A DNA stretch of 64,000 nucleotides from positions 15,999,579 to 16,063,578 of the forward strand of contig OY829652.1 of the NCBI GenBank assembly GCA_963691815.1, written 5' to 3'. The stretch is from Echiichthys vipera. Taxonomy: Eukaryota; Chordata; Actinopteri; Perciformes; Trachinidae. The notes beneath the pieces are model-generated. The model did no database searches, had not been told where the DNA came from, and saw only the letters and a list, made by a program, of their open reading frames with translations. Position numbers and translations under genes: made by a program. Of the stretch, positions 1-11,254 are shown piece after piece; the first letter of the stretch is position 1, and the number at the start of each line of letters is the position of its first letter.

Positions 1-45
1 TTTGTGTAAAGTGCCTTGGCAGCTCGATGTCCAAAGGACTTGCTG

Positions 46-76
<31 letters not shown>

Positions 77-3000
77 GGCTGCTGTTGCTGCTGCGGCTGC
101 TGTTGACAGATGTCTGGGCAGCTCCTGTAACTCATTCCTGCCCTCCTCAGGCCGGATTGGTTTAGCATCCCCCCGCTCAGGTGGGTTCAGGGAGGGCAGA
201 GCAGCTGACTGTACCTCTCTCCTCAGCCTGGTCCTCAGTGGGGCATCTGGCATCCGCTCCATTTCAGGACACTTGATACCTGAAGGAGAGGAAAAGGTCA
301 CTCAGAAATGCACACAGACACTGAGTGACACGAGTGACCGTGAACAAGATCCTGATAGAACTATTCAATAATGTTGAGTTTGCAGGATGCGTCGATACTG
401 TCACTTTTTCGCTTCACTGTCTCTGAAAAAACCTCACTGGGTCAGATGGCTCAACTTTTATTTGCACTGCTTACTTTTATTACTTTTATAACTCATAATG
501 TTCAGTACATCACAACCTGTGATGTTGCAGTTTGATCTCAGCTGGGAAGTGCCAGCACACGTTGCACATTTCAAGCTAGAAAAAGCTGTGTTCACAGAAA
601 CCTACCTATGGCCACACGATAATAATCCAGCCAGCCTTCCAGAGTGTTTCGTATTCTCTGCTGAAGCCTCTTCAGCTCCCTGCCAACCTGTCTTCCTCTT
701 CTCCACTGTGCTGACGGCTCCTCCAGCCCCTCCACCCCTCTGACCATCTGGAGGACCTCCCGGGAGCACACAGACACCTGCCATACATCATTATTCGCAT
801 GGCAGATTATATGATATAGAACAACATTAGGCATTTAGCAAGCTGTTTTACACAAAGTGACTCAGTGAAGACAAAGGTATTGTTGTAACAGATATTTTTA
901 GGCCTGGAAAGTTCTTTTGATACACAGGTGTGTTCATACATTTATTTCATGCCTTCAATGATACATTGTTATGAAAATGCTCTTACATGTGTTAGCGTCA
1001 TGTTCCTCTTGCTTTCTAGCACCATAGCCGGAGATTTTGTCTTCTTCGACAGGAGGAGGTCTTGTGCAGAGTCAGAGATCAACTCTCTTTCAGTCTGCAA
1101 ACAAGTCTGTCAATGCAGATTAGACATTATAGACTGGAATTGTTTATCATATAATACTGTATACTGTATTGATAGGATATCCTGTATAGTCAGTTTTAAT
1201 CTTACTGTGTCCTGTAATTGGTTCCTGTTCGACAGGGCAGAAAGAGGAAGCTGAACACTTTCTTTGTTACACCTGAAGCTGAGCACGGCAGAAGTACCAC
1301 TCAGCAGCCTCACAGTGATTACATCTGACAACTGTAGGAGGCAAAAACACATTTACAGGTTGTTGTTTTTTTAAATGGAAGTAATCATGAGCACTCATGA
1401 ATTGTGATGAATCCAAACATCTAATCTGCACGCTACAGACCACGTTATAAAGCGTTTCCTGGTCCTTTAGGAGGTGGTTAGTGTCCGTTCATCAGTAGGT
1501 CATGTGTCATACCTGCTTTGTTTCCCTTAAATGTGACATTTCCCTGTATGAACATCTCACAATTATCTCACATGACAGGTTCCCTTAGTCCCTCTGACTA
1601 CCCTTGTCCCTGAATATATAGCTCGTCTTGAGATAACCTCTGTACAACATGTTGCTGACTCTGTTTTTTTATTGCACAAATATATACTTTTTCTTCAACA
1701 GTAAATATGTCACATGTAGAATAGTATTAGTGTCAAAAGTCACTTGCTGCACCTGTATAAAAATATTCTTCCTCAGTGTGCGGCCCGTCTGCCAGCTCCA
1801 CTCTTTAGTAATGTTCCCATGATGGTCACATAAGACTCCACCGTCCTTGTCCCACACTGCTGTAACGGCAGAACTGGAGGAACATTTTACACATCATTAA
1901 AGCTGTCATGCACACGTGATTATTGTACTGTAGGTTTGTGTCATATCCCACTCTTCCGTAAGGCTCGGTTTTCCCTTGTTTCCAGTTTTATCATTTATTA
2001 GTGTTTCAGTAAATAGTGCACTATATAGTGTGTTTTTCATTTTTTAGTGGTGTTAGAATTCTCAGTTGTTAATTGCATTCACTAGACTGTATAGTCCACT
2101 ATAAATTACCCACAATGCACAGCTAATTTTTGTGTATATACGATGTACCATTCATTTTACTCCTGTATACCACAATGCAATGTGTTTCATGGAGGAGAAA
2201 AAGAAGTGTAGTGACCAAAATCTTGTTTGGTCATTCCCTAGATCAATATTTAATAAACAGTACAGTGAGTGAGTGAATGAGAGAACGGTTTCGAAAACAA
2301 TTCTAGTCTCTCGTTCCAGGTTATGTCACTTCCTGCCCTTGTGTGCTTCCCATCTGAGTGATTGTCTGCCCCACCCTGATGTGCTGCACCTGTTGCTCAA
2401 CTGTCAGCTGTCCCTCATCCCCCCCCCCCCCCCTCCTTACTCCCCTGTGTATTTAAGTCCCCGTCCTTGAGTTTTCTAGACCTTGCTTGAGTTTTTGGAT
2501 ACCTTTGCCTGTTTTGGATTGATTGTCTGTGTACCGAACCCTGCTGACTTTCCATTTGGCTCTGTGTTTATCAAATTATCCTGACTTATTCTCTGAGGAG
2601 CATCCCTTTTAAGTTATTCAGATACGTCATCATTGAACTCACGTGAGAGAATGTGTCACAGCCCCGTGCCCAAACGCTGTGATAGTGGCCAGAATAACAG
2701 GACACTCGCTGTCACTGAAAACGTTGGTATAGAAGCCTCCACAAGGCAGACCTGAGTGGCTCTGGCATATTGCGATACAACCAGATGGGTAGCTGAAAGG
2801 GCAGGGTCAAAGGTCAAAAGGTAATCTACAGTGACAAGTTAGCCATATGCTGTACATTTTGCTTCTAGCACAATTAGAATTAAAATAGGTATGAATAAAC
2901 ATGATCAGAGAAAGATACAATATGAACGAAGAGCCGTCGTTGATCCTGTAGTGTAGTTTCTGCCGTGTTGGATCCAGCTGCTTCACTTCTGGTATCTGGG

Positions 3001-5980
3001 GCATCCCATCAACTACAGAGGCAGGTTGGGCCTTTCTCCTCACTCTGCCGTCATTCAGTTTTGCCTTTGCATCCCCGTAGTGACGGAGTAGGAGAGGTTT
3101 CTTCAGGTCCTGTTCAGCTGTTTGTAGTTTTCTACGTGAAGATGAGGCAATTTTTCTATGATTGAATAACTGATCTCTCGTTAAGCATTCATGGGGAGTT
3201 ACATTGCAAAATTAAACATTTAAGCTTAACAGATGACCATATATATATATTACTAGATATGTTATATATATATATACCATCATTCCCCAAAACAGAGATG
3301 AACTTCAATAAATCTTTAAAAATAAAATAAGACTTATGACTATACTTGAAACTAAATGCTAACGTTAGCATTCAAATATGCTCACAATGACAATGCTGAT
3401 ATTTAGCAGTAAGCGTATTAGCATTTGCTAATTAGCAATTAGCACAAAGCATAGCTGAGGCAGATGGAAAAGTAATTTAATAAGTAGCCTACAATTTTAA
3501 TGTGATGAGGGCATTAAAAAAGTCATGAATTACCAAGTTATTACAGTTCAGGTTCAGGGGGACATGACTTCCGAATGTCGTGACCATCCAACCAATAGTT
3601 GTCAAGACATTTTAGTCAAAATCACAAATGGAAAGCCCAATGGCCAATAGTAGGAGGGTGAAGAAAGTTGGCATTCATTATTGAGAAATCATGACTATCT
3701 TTACACAACATTGGGCCACTCCAGATAATAAGAGATATGTCACTGCATTAGTGAAAACTTTGATACGCAAATGATGACCAGTCATTAGGGTTCATCCTCT
3801 GGGGACCCCGTATATCAAATCCATCTAGTTATTGAGATATTTTAGTCTGGACCGACCGAATTTCGTAATGTAACCCCTCATTTGACACAATATCTGTAGA
3901 CTAAATGTAGTAGTAAAGGTTAATAAAGACACACACTCAGGACTTCTTGCAGCCTTGAGTCGCTCCACCACCCACTGACACAAACTGATCGTCTGAGGCT
4001 CATCACAGACAGGCTGCTTTGGCACGATGATCCAACCTGGACACAAAGAGACAGCAGGCCCACAGCAGTGAGACGGACACAGTGGCCTTCATATACAGAA
4101 TGCTTCAGCTCCATGTCTTACCTGGGTTATTGCAGCTGTTGGATGAGATGGAGAAACTGACAGTGGAGGAGTTTTGAGCTGTTGGGGAGAATATGGACCT
4201 CAGTCAATGTGTCAGCTGAGGTCTTTCAGCCACTGTTTTATTGAATCTGTATGGACAATAGGCCACTGGCCATGTATCATTCACTAACAGTGGCATCAGG
4301 GAACTTAATAATGTAACTTAATAGCTCTGTAACTGATCAACAGACAAGAGTACATCAGTGCCCAGGCAGTTACCACCTTGTCCTGTCTGGTAAAGTAATC
4401 CTCTTACTTCCACAAGCTTGCAACCAAAACTGTCCTCACTTTCTGTCTTAAAAGTCATGAGAAATTATTTAATGGGTTTTCAGTTTAATTACTGTCATTG
4501 TTATTGTCTCCACAGACATTAACTATGGCATATCATTAAAATATAGTTATCTCTGTCCTGCTTTAGTCTCAGTTTGACATATTTGTAAAAGATTAGTTGG
4601 CAAACCACAAAAGCCCTTGACTCAACTTTTGCGTTAAGCCACAGACATAGACATCAGCCGTTTTTGTGATACGACTTTGTCCATGTGTTTGTTTTACAAA
4701 CTTCTTTTTATGCTGCATGTTGTTGTTTCCTGTGTTCACTGAGATGAAGACGAATTTCCACCCTGGTGGATAATAAAAAGATATATTCTATTCTACCCAT
4801 ACAACACTAGCATTTTCTAATAATGCATATTTTATAAAGCGTTTGGGCTGTAAGGTTCGGTTGATTAATCATTTATTCATACTTTATAAGCCATCTGTAA
4901 GTCCTACTTTTGGGTTATCGTGTTGTATATAGCATACTCTGGTAGCACAATTTGCTTTGTATTTAGCAAAAAGTTTATGAACACAACTTGATGGATTATT
5001 GTAATGAAATACCGTATTATTAATTGATTATATTTACACCTGTAGACCTGAAGACACATGACTTTTATTAATGACTTGCTTATTTTCCGATAACCAGATT
5101 ACACCCAAAAACCAGTGTTAATGAATAATAAATAAATCTGCTCCTGTCCAAAGACAAACACTGTCATTATTAGCCGCTTATAATTCATATTGATTGTTTA
5201 ATTAAATTATTTATTAACGATTAATAATCATTAGGTTAGGTATTATTATTACACCAAAGGTGTGGTATGATAAAATATGTCAAAATTATAAGATACTGAG
5301 TATTTCTTTTTTAATATTGAGCAACAAAGAAAATGTTTTAATAAGTTGGTTACACTTTCTTGTAGGTAGATATTTATACTAGCTATTATATCATACTTTT
5401 GACATACAACTAACTTTTCATTTAATTCTTTTTCCTTTTTTTTCTCTGAAAGAAGTGGGCTTTGGTAGAGAAGTGACCACCATACATTTACCTCTATTAG
5501 AAACATGTTTGCGCTTTTTCATACGTGGATTCGAGCTGCCTTGTGGTTTTCTCACAGAGGGGCCAACATTTTCCTCAAACCGTGCTTTTCTGTCTCCAGC
5601 CTCCCTCTTGTCACTGGCGGACACCTGACGGGATCGAGCTTCATCCAGCTTCAGCAAACCTTTGGACTTGACTCGTCTGTCAGTCTCTTCGGGACTCCTC
5701 AGGTGCACCGACCCCGCAGTCAGATCCTCCCAGGAGGAGCTCAGGATATTAACAATCCCGTGAGGAATACGCCCCTCCTCAGTCCACTCGCGTTGTGATA
5801 GTAGGCGAGCCACTTCGTTTAATAACTGAGGGGCTGCCCGCTTGTATGCATCCGTCGGATCATTGTCCTTTATGTTGAGTGCAGCACCGGCAGCTGATGA
5901 GGTATCGGGTTTACCAGCTCCCCATGTTTCACCTGACAGCCCCTGAGGGGGCTCATCACTTTTACCTCCTTTGTTCTCAT
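1..5980 (-). CDS. C3orf20-like protein with FAM194 domain (3' end off the left edge)
   Basis: Function unknown; the relatives are C3orf20 and ERICH6/ERICH6B, which share the FAM194 domain. Exons in transcript order: 5492-5980, 4122-4178, 3937-4036, 2919-3131, 2643-2792, 1753-1873, 1206-1331, 987-1094, 606-777 and 1-279. All have AG/GT borders and all phases join, giving about 605 codons. The first exon begins mid-codon, so at least one 5' exon is unassigned, and no stop is reached before position 1. Exon 1 carries a helical segment with RLLSQREWTEEGRIPHGIVN. Exons 4-7 form the FAM194-type core: INDGSSF then FYPSG, GGFYTNVFSD, TAFGHGAVTH, VWDKDGGVLCD and KESVQLPLS. The exon at 606-777 is basic and helical (RELKRLQQRIRNTLEGW). 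The exon at 1-279 carries a polyalanine run. The domain assignment is from remembered family motifs; the exact orthologue name is inferred. Confidence 0.78.
40..108 (-). repeat. Coding GCA/GCC trinucleotide run (polyalanine)
   Basis: On the minus strand this lies inside the 1-279 exon of the C3orf20-like gene and reads as about 18 alanines with one Thr interruption. In the other minus-strand frames the same DNA would read as Gln or Ser runs, but only the Ala frame joins the upstream exon. Confidence 0.8.
3345..3865 (-). repeat. Teleost interspersed repeat inside a C3orf20-like intron
   Basis: The stretch has repeated GCTAA/TTAGC words (3358-3460), then a part near 3780-3860 that I recognise as a very common spiny-rayed fish repeat (the 'catcctctggggaccc' and 'agttattgagatatttta' phrases followed by a 'gaccgacc' end). 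I cannot place it in a named class. It contains no coding frame. Confidence 0.55.
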
Positions 5981-6049
5981 CTAGATTCGTGAGAAGAATG
6001 CGCAAATATGGGCTGTTAGTCGCACAAGAAGAATGTAAAATAATGTGTG

Positions 6050-6445
6050 AAAATAAGAATAGTTTTCACAAGTGTACTCAATTAAAACAATTAGTATTTG
6101 CAATGTTGTATATTTTTTTCAAAGAACACAACAATGAACTTATATTAAAGTGCACTTTAAAGGTATACTTAAATACACTTCTGATGAAGTAAAATTAAAG
6201 TAGGTCTACACTTTAATAAAGCATACTAGTCTACAACAAAATACTTGAAAGTAAGTACTTTCCACTTGAGTTCACTAAATTATCACTAGGAGTATGTGCC
6301 GTTTAGTATATTTAGTAAGTACACTAACTTGTAATTTTCAATACACCTAAAAAAAGTAGGCTACACTTTTGAAATAACAAATACAAGTAGGCCTTCATGT
6401 TAAATACAGTTTAAATTAAGCGTATATATATATACCTCTAATGTA
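6050..6445. repeat. AT-rich repeat, possible MITE remnant
   Basis: Between the C3orf20-like gene and metap2. It is made of recurring 'aagtacact', 'agtatac' and 'actttaa' words in both orientations, which is typical of decayed fish DNA-transposon derivatives. I see no clear terminal repeats or target duplication. Confidence 0.3.
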
Positions 6446-7101
6446 GTGAAGTTTTCACCTGGGCGTTGGATTACCTTTGTATTGTGTCCTCTAACTTTGC
6501 TGCTTCATTTGGCAAATGAAAACGCAAAATGCTGCTTCGTGTTCCTTTAATTCGGTTTCGTTGTGTTGGCTGCAGAGAGATCAGTTACAGGTTAATGTCT
6601 TGTTATGTCTTTTCAACTAGAGTCAGCTAAATGAATCATCAGCTCACCTGGTCAAAGAAATACAAAGGGCCACTTCTGAATTCCGTCAGCGCGGCAGAAG
6701 AAGTCATTATTTATTTTTCTTTCTTCTTTTTTTTAAATCCTCTTGAATTTCATCTAAAGTGTCGCCACGCGCAGGTAACACGCAGTATACATCCTTGCGA
6801 CCAAATACAATCCCGAACTGTAGTGCTTAAAAAAACCTGCTTGAAAAGTCACTCAGTGTGCTGGGCTTGTCGCTTGGATACACTTCTACGCCCGTCTTTA
6901 AATACTCGGGATACGCACCATTAATGATCGACTTCATCAGACTGACAGGCTATATCTGTGGCAATTCAAATGCAACATTATTCACATTAACAGATAAGTT
7001 GTTTTCCGATGTGACCACGCAGTTGAAGTGACACACAAGTGGAGCCGCAGTCACAGGTGCGCGCAGTAACCTGAAACTCAGCGACAGACAAAGCGATTAT
7101 T

Positions 7102-7213
7102 CTAGGCAGTGCTGATTTCCTGGCCATTTATCAGTACATAAACAAGCATTTCAGGATCCACGGAACACACCAGGATTGTGTTGCTGTCTTTGTCCCAAAA
7201 AATGGGATTTCCT
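7102..7213 (-). other. Orphan terminal-exon-like reading frame
   Basis: On the minus strand a pyrimidine-rich tract ending CTGCAG is followed by 36 codons and a TAG stop. The peptide is protein-like (contains FWDKDSNTILVCSVDPEM and LINGQE). It would be a last coding exon entered in phase 2, but any upstream exon would have to lie antisense to the metap2 promoter or first exon, and I see no usable ATG there. It may be a leftover 3' exon of a lost gene or duplicate, an exon of an overlapping antisense transcript, or chance. I could not assign a family. Confidence 0.3.
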
Positions 7214-7415
7214 CTGCAGAGTAAAACAAATCTGAAATGAAAGTTTTTGCTCCTTGGGACAGAGGAGGATCGTCTTCCTCCGCTCGGGTCAAGTTGTTGC
7301 ACAGAGATTGTCTAATAGCTCATTATTGGCTGTGCTTCCTCCTGCACACTTTTCTGCTTTGACCACTGGAGGCTCTCAGCAGCTTATGCGTCACTTCATC
7401 CCTCGGTCGCTGATC

Positions 7416-10400
7416 ATGGCGGAGCTACAGCTACAGCATGAAGTGGAGCCTCAACTTCTCAATGGAGACGACTTGAATGAGGAAAGAGAAGACGCGGACG
7501 CCTCAGAATCAGTGAAGAAAAAGAGAAGAAAGAAGAAGAGGAATAAGACCACCGCACCAGGTAAGACGCATCACTTCGCGCTTAGAGAATTGGTTGAGAA
7601 AATAGCGCAAAAAAATTGTCTCCGCTTGTGCCACTCGGCTGCACGAGCATCAAATATGAGGGACTCGAGACTTTTTTAAACTGTCAGATATTATTCCTGT
7701 CCAGCTGTCCCAACTCTGAGCCGCTGGAGCTGTGGGCTCATATGGAAACGGGACAATCTTTGACATTCGCAATGTATCATCAAAACTGATTTGGAAGCTG
7801 TCATTTAAAGATATGGGTGGAATGAAATTAAATTTTTAGTCCAGATTAAATATGTTCCATCCTGTAAATCCCCCTAGCTGCATGCAATTATGTAACTGAA
7901 TTATCCACAGTTTATAGTGCAATAAGATGACAACCACTCCAATTCAAAAAAAAAGAAAAAAGCATGATGGTAATTGCATCCTTACTGCCTCATAATGTGG
8001 GACAATAAAATCCCAGAAAGCCTGAATTGTTGAACCTGCCATAAGTCAACTGTGGTCCACGCGCTCTCTCTTTGAAGGGCTAAGTGTCATAATGCTGCAA
8101 GGTACATACTGTATGCCCTTGAGGATATTGAGTCCCAAGGTATAGAAAGAAATTATGCACAGACCCTGCCAAGTTCAGACTGTAGTGGATGCACTTTCTT
8201 GAAATGAACCACAAATAATTGACTCACTTTGTGTGTGTTTGTGTGTGTGTCCATGCATGTGCTCCCATGTTGTACACGTGCACATGCATGCGCGAGGGTG
8301 TATGACTTTGCAGCAGGGACAAATGAAGCTGAGAGAGATGGAGAAGCCGGAGGTGTTGGTGATGTGACAAAACAGTTGGAGCAGCAAACACTGGAGGACA
8401 AAGAGAGGGAGGAAGATGGAGAAGAAGGTAAGCTCCCCACCACCACCATCACCACCATCATCCGCAGTGGTAATTGTGTATATTAGAACTTTAAGCCCCT
8501 GCAACAGTGAAATCCAGATGGTCATATCTGCAATGTGATATCTGTTTTTCAGTAGCACACTGGAAGTCATGCCCGTGCTCCTGTCGAAATTTCTCACTTT
8601 ACAAACTGTATTGAAACTGATGATGCTTTCAACAGATGGGGAAGAAGGAGAGAACTCAGCTGGGAAAAAAAAGAAGAAGAAGAAAAAGAAGAAAGGATGT
8701 AAGCCTATTTCTCTTTTTCTCAGTGCAGCGAATGTGTCGACCTGCAGCAGATTCCTCTTTTTGCAAGGACTGCTTGAATCAAATTTACTCGATTTAGAAT
8801 TTGAATTGAAACTGCATTTCATATCCCAGAGGCAGAATATTTATCATCAGAGAGGCACATGAGATGTTACACATGTAGTCGCTCTAAGAACCCGACAGCA
8901 AAAGCTTTTCTGTGTCCGAATCAGTCACTTTGAATCATTAGGTAAATACAGCAGGTCCACAAAAGCAGGTTGACTTGGTATTAGTGTCATGAGAGTTACA
9001 TAATGTAGGACTCGCACAGGAGGTGTAGGATAAAATGCCACAGGACCTTACATGCAGACAGGAGAAAATTGATGACATCATACACACTAAGTCCAGTGTT
9101 ACAGTGTTGAGTGAGGAAACTGGATGTAAGTCATGCTAAAATATGTCCTACAAATGTATCGTTATAACCCCCTGTATAATACTTTTATAAGTGCTTTTAT
9201 ATTCCCGCAGATTTTTCTAGCAATATAATTCAATGGCTTTCTTTTACTCTAGGGTGTCTTACTTAATGATATCTATAAGTCAGGGACTATGCTGTATTCT
9301 CTTGCTAGGTTAAAATGTTAATGTCATGAACATAGGGGAGAATAACTTGGGTTTTCTTTTCTCTCCCCGGCTGCTTTCCTCTGCTTCTCCTTCTCACTAT
9401 CTGGGCCACAGCGAAGGGACAAACTGACCCTCCCTCAATCCCTATTTGTGAGCTCTATCCCAGCGGAGACTTTCCAAAGGGAGAGGAGTGTGAATATCCA
9501 CCATCGAAAGACGGGTGTGTGACCTCCACATCGTCCCTCACCCTCAGCAGTAGTCTTCCACTATGTGACATGCCTACATTTTATTTAGGTCTCTCTGTTT
9601 TTGCACATATTTATACTTGGACAACATAATGAGGTGCAGTGTTTAGTGTGTGGTTTAGTTTCCTATTCAGGAGCAAATTCATCTAGTCAATTAGATCTGA
9701 AAAGTCTAAACATGACTTTCACCTGTGCAGAGTTTCTATAAGAGTGTGACATATCCTCATTACAAGTATTTGTATAATGAGAAAATAATGATTTTCTTCC
9801 TCTCTGTGATGTGCCTGTCTACCTCCTGCCAGGCGCAGTGCAGCGTGGCGGACCACCAGTGAAGAGAAGCGGGCGCTGGACAGGGCCAACGAGGAGATGT
9901 GGAATGATTTCAGGGAGGCGGCCGAGGCACATCGGCAGGTCCGCTCGTATGTCAGGAGCTGGATCAAACCAGGGATGACGATGATTGACATCTGGTGAGA
10001 CCTGCGCTCAAATACTGTCCTTGAGCCCTGTTTAATGGACTTTAATCTTGGCGGCTAATACCTGTCTGGACTCATTTGAGACTGTAATTGATATGTTTTC
10101 AGCACTTCTTTGTCCTAGAGACAAATTAGAAAGCAGAAAAAAAAGAGCTTTTTGAGGCTTCAACCACTCTGAATGCATTATCTGCCCTGACAACAGGCTC
10201 ATTGTTCCTGTCGTCCATTGTCCCTTTGTGCTTCTGTTTCTGGCAGCGAGAAGCTGGAGGACTGCTCCAGGAGGCTCATCAAAGAAAACGGGTTAAAGGC
10301 AGGTCTGGCCTTCCCCACCGGCTGCTCCATCAACCACTGTGCTGCCCACTACACCCCAAACGCGGGAGACCCCACGGTGTTGCGCTACGATGACGTCTGC

Positions 10401-11218
10401 AAAATTGACTTTGGAACGCACATCAACGGTAACAGCTTGCTAATAACTTTTTAAGTGCTTCTGGAGTTCTGCTGTGCCATTTCACACTTGGCATTTATTA
10501 TGGCATGATTGCATTACAATTCTCCACTTCCTGGAATAAACTGTTCTTGTAAGTTAATTAAGTTACACTTTTTTTTTAGATTAATACATGCTGAATATTT
10601 CTGTAAAATGATAACCTCATAGAAACCGTTGCAAATAACCAAACTTTCCGGTCTTTCAGGTCGAATAATAGACTGTGCCTTCACCGTTACTTTCAATCCA
10701 AAGTATGACAGGCTGCTGGAAGCTGTGAGAGATGCAACAAACACTGGCATTAAGGTAATAAAAGCTTTTTCCCTGCATAGAGCTTCTTTGTACTGCTGGC
10801 TATACGAACAATCCTGAGTACTTACAAAGAAAGGAGAATCATCATATTCAAAAGCACATTTACATTAGGATCTCTATCTAGATTGCAGTTTGTTCTGTTT
10901 AAACTTTTAAATAGTGCAACGATTGAGAATTTTGTTCTATCTTTCTCTAATGGTGGATTCCCAGTAAACACTCAGTGGCTAAATGTAATTTGATGTGACG
11001 TCATAATAAAGTATACAATACATAGTAAGGAAGTAATGATTAGGATAGGAAAAATAAAATTGGAAAATGGCAATAAAAAAAGGTATAAGTCAAATGGAAA
11101 CAGAATTTGATATGCTGAATGTGGGCACAAATACAGGCAATCATGGCATGAAGAACACTGAAATTATCATTTATACCTTGTAGAAATCCCTAAATAATAT
11201 ATATATAATATATATACA

Positions 11219-11254
<36 letters not shown>

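Noticed and set aside
27..371. Plus-strand 114-codon frame with a polyalanine run
   Set aside because: Lies over the minus-strand C3orf20-like exon (1-279), whose acceptor and phase fit the rest of that gene; the plus frame has no splice or family support.
8175..8822. 215-codon minus-strand frame with a Phe run
   Set aside because: Antisense to metap2 exons 2 and 3; the Phe run is the reverse of the lysine-coding A/G tract.
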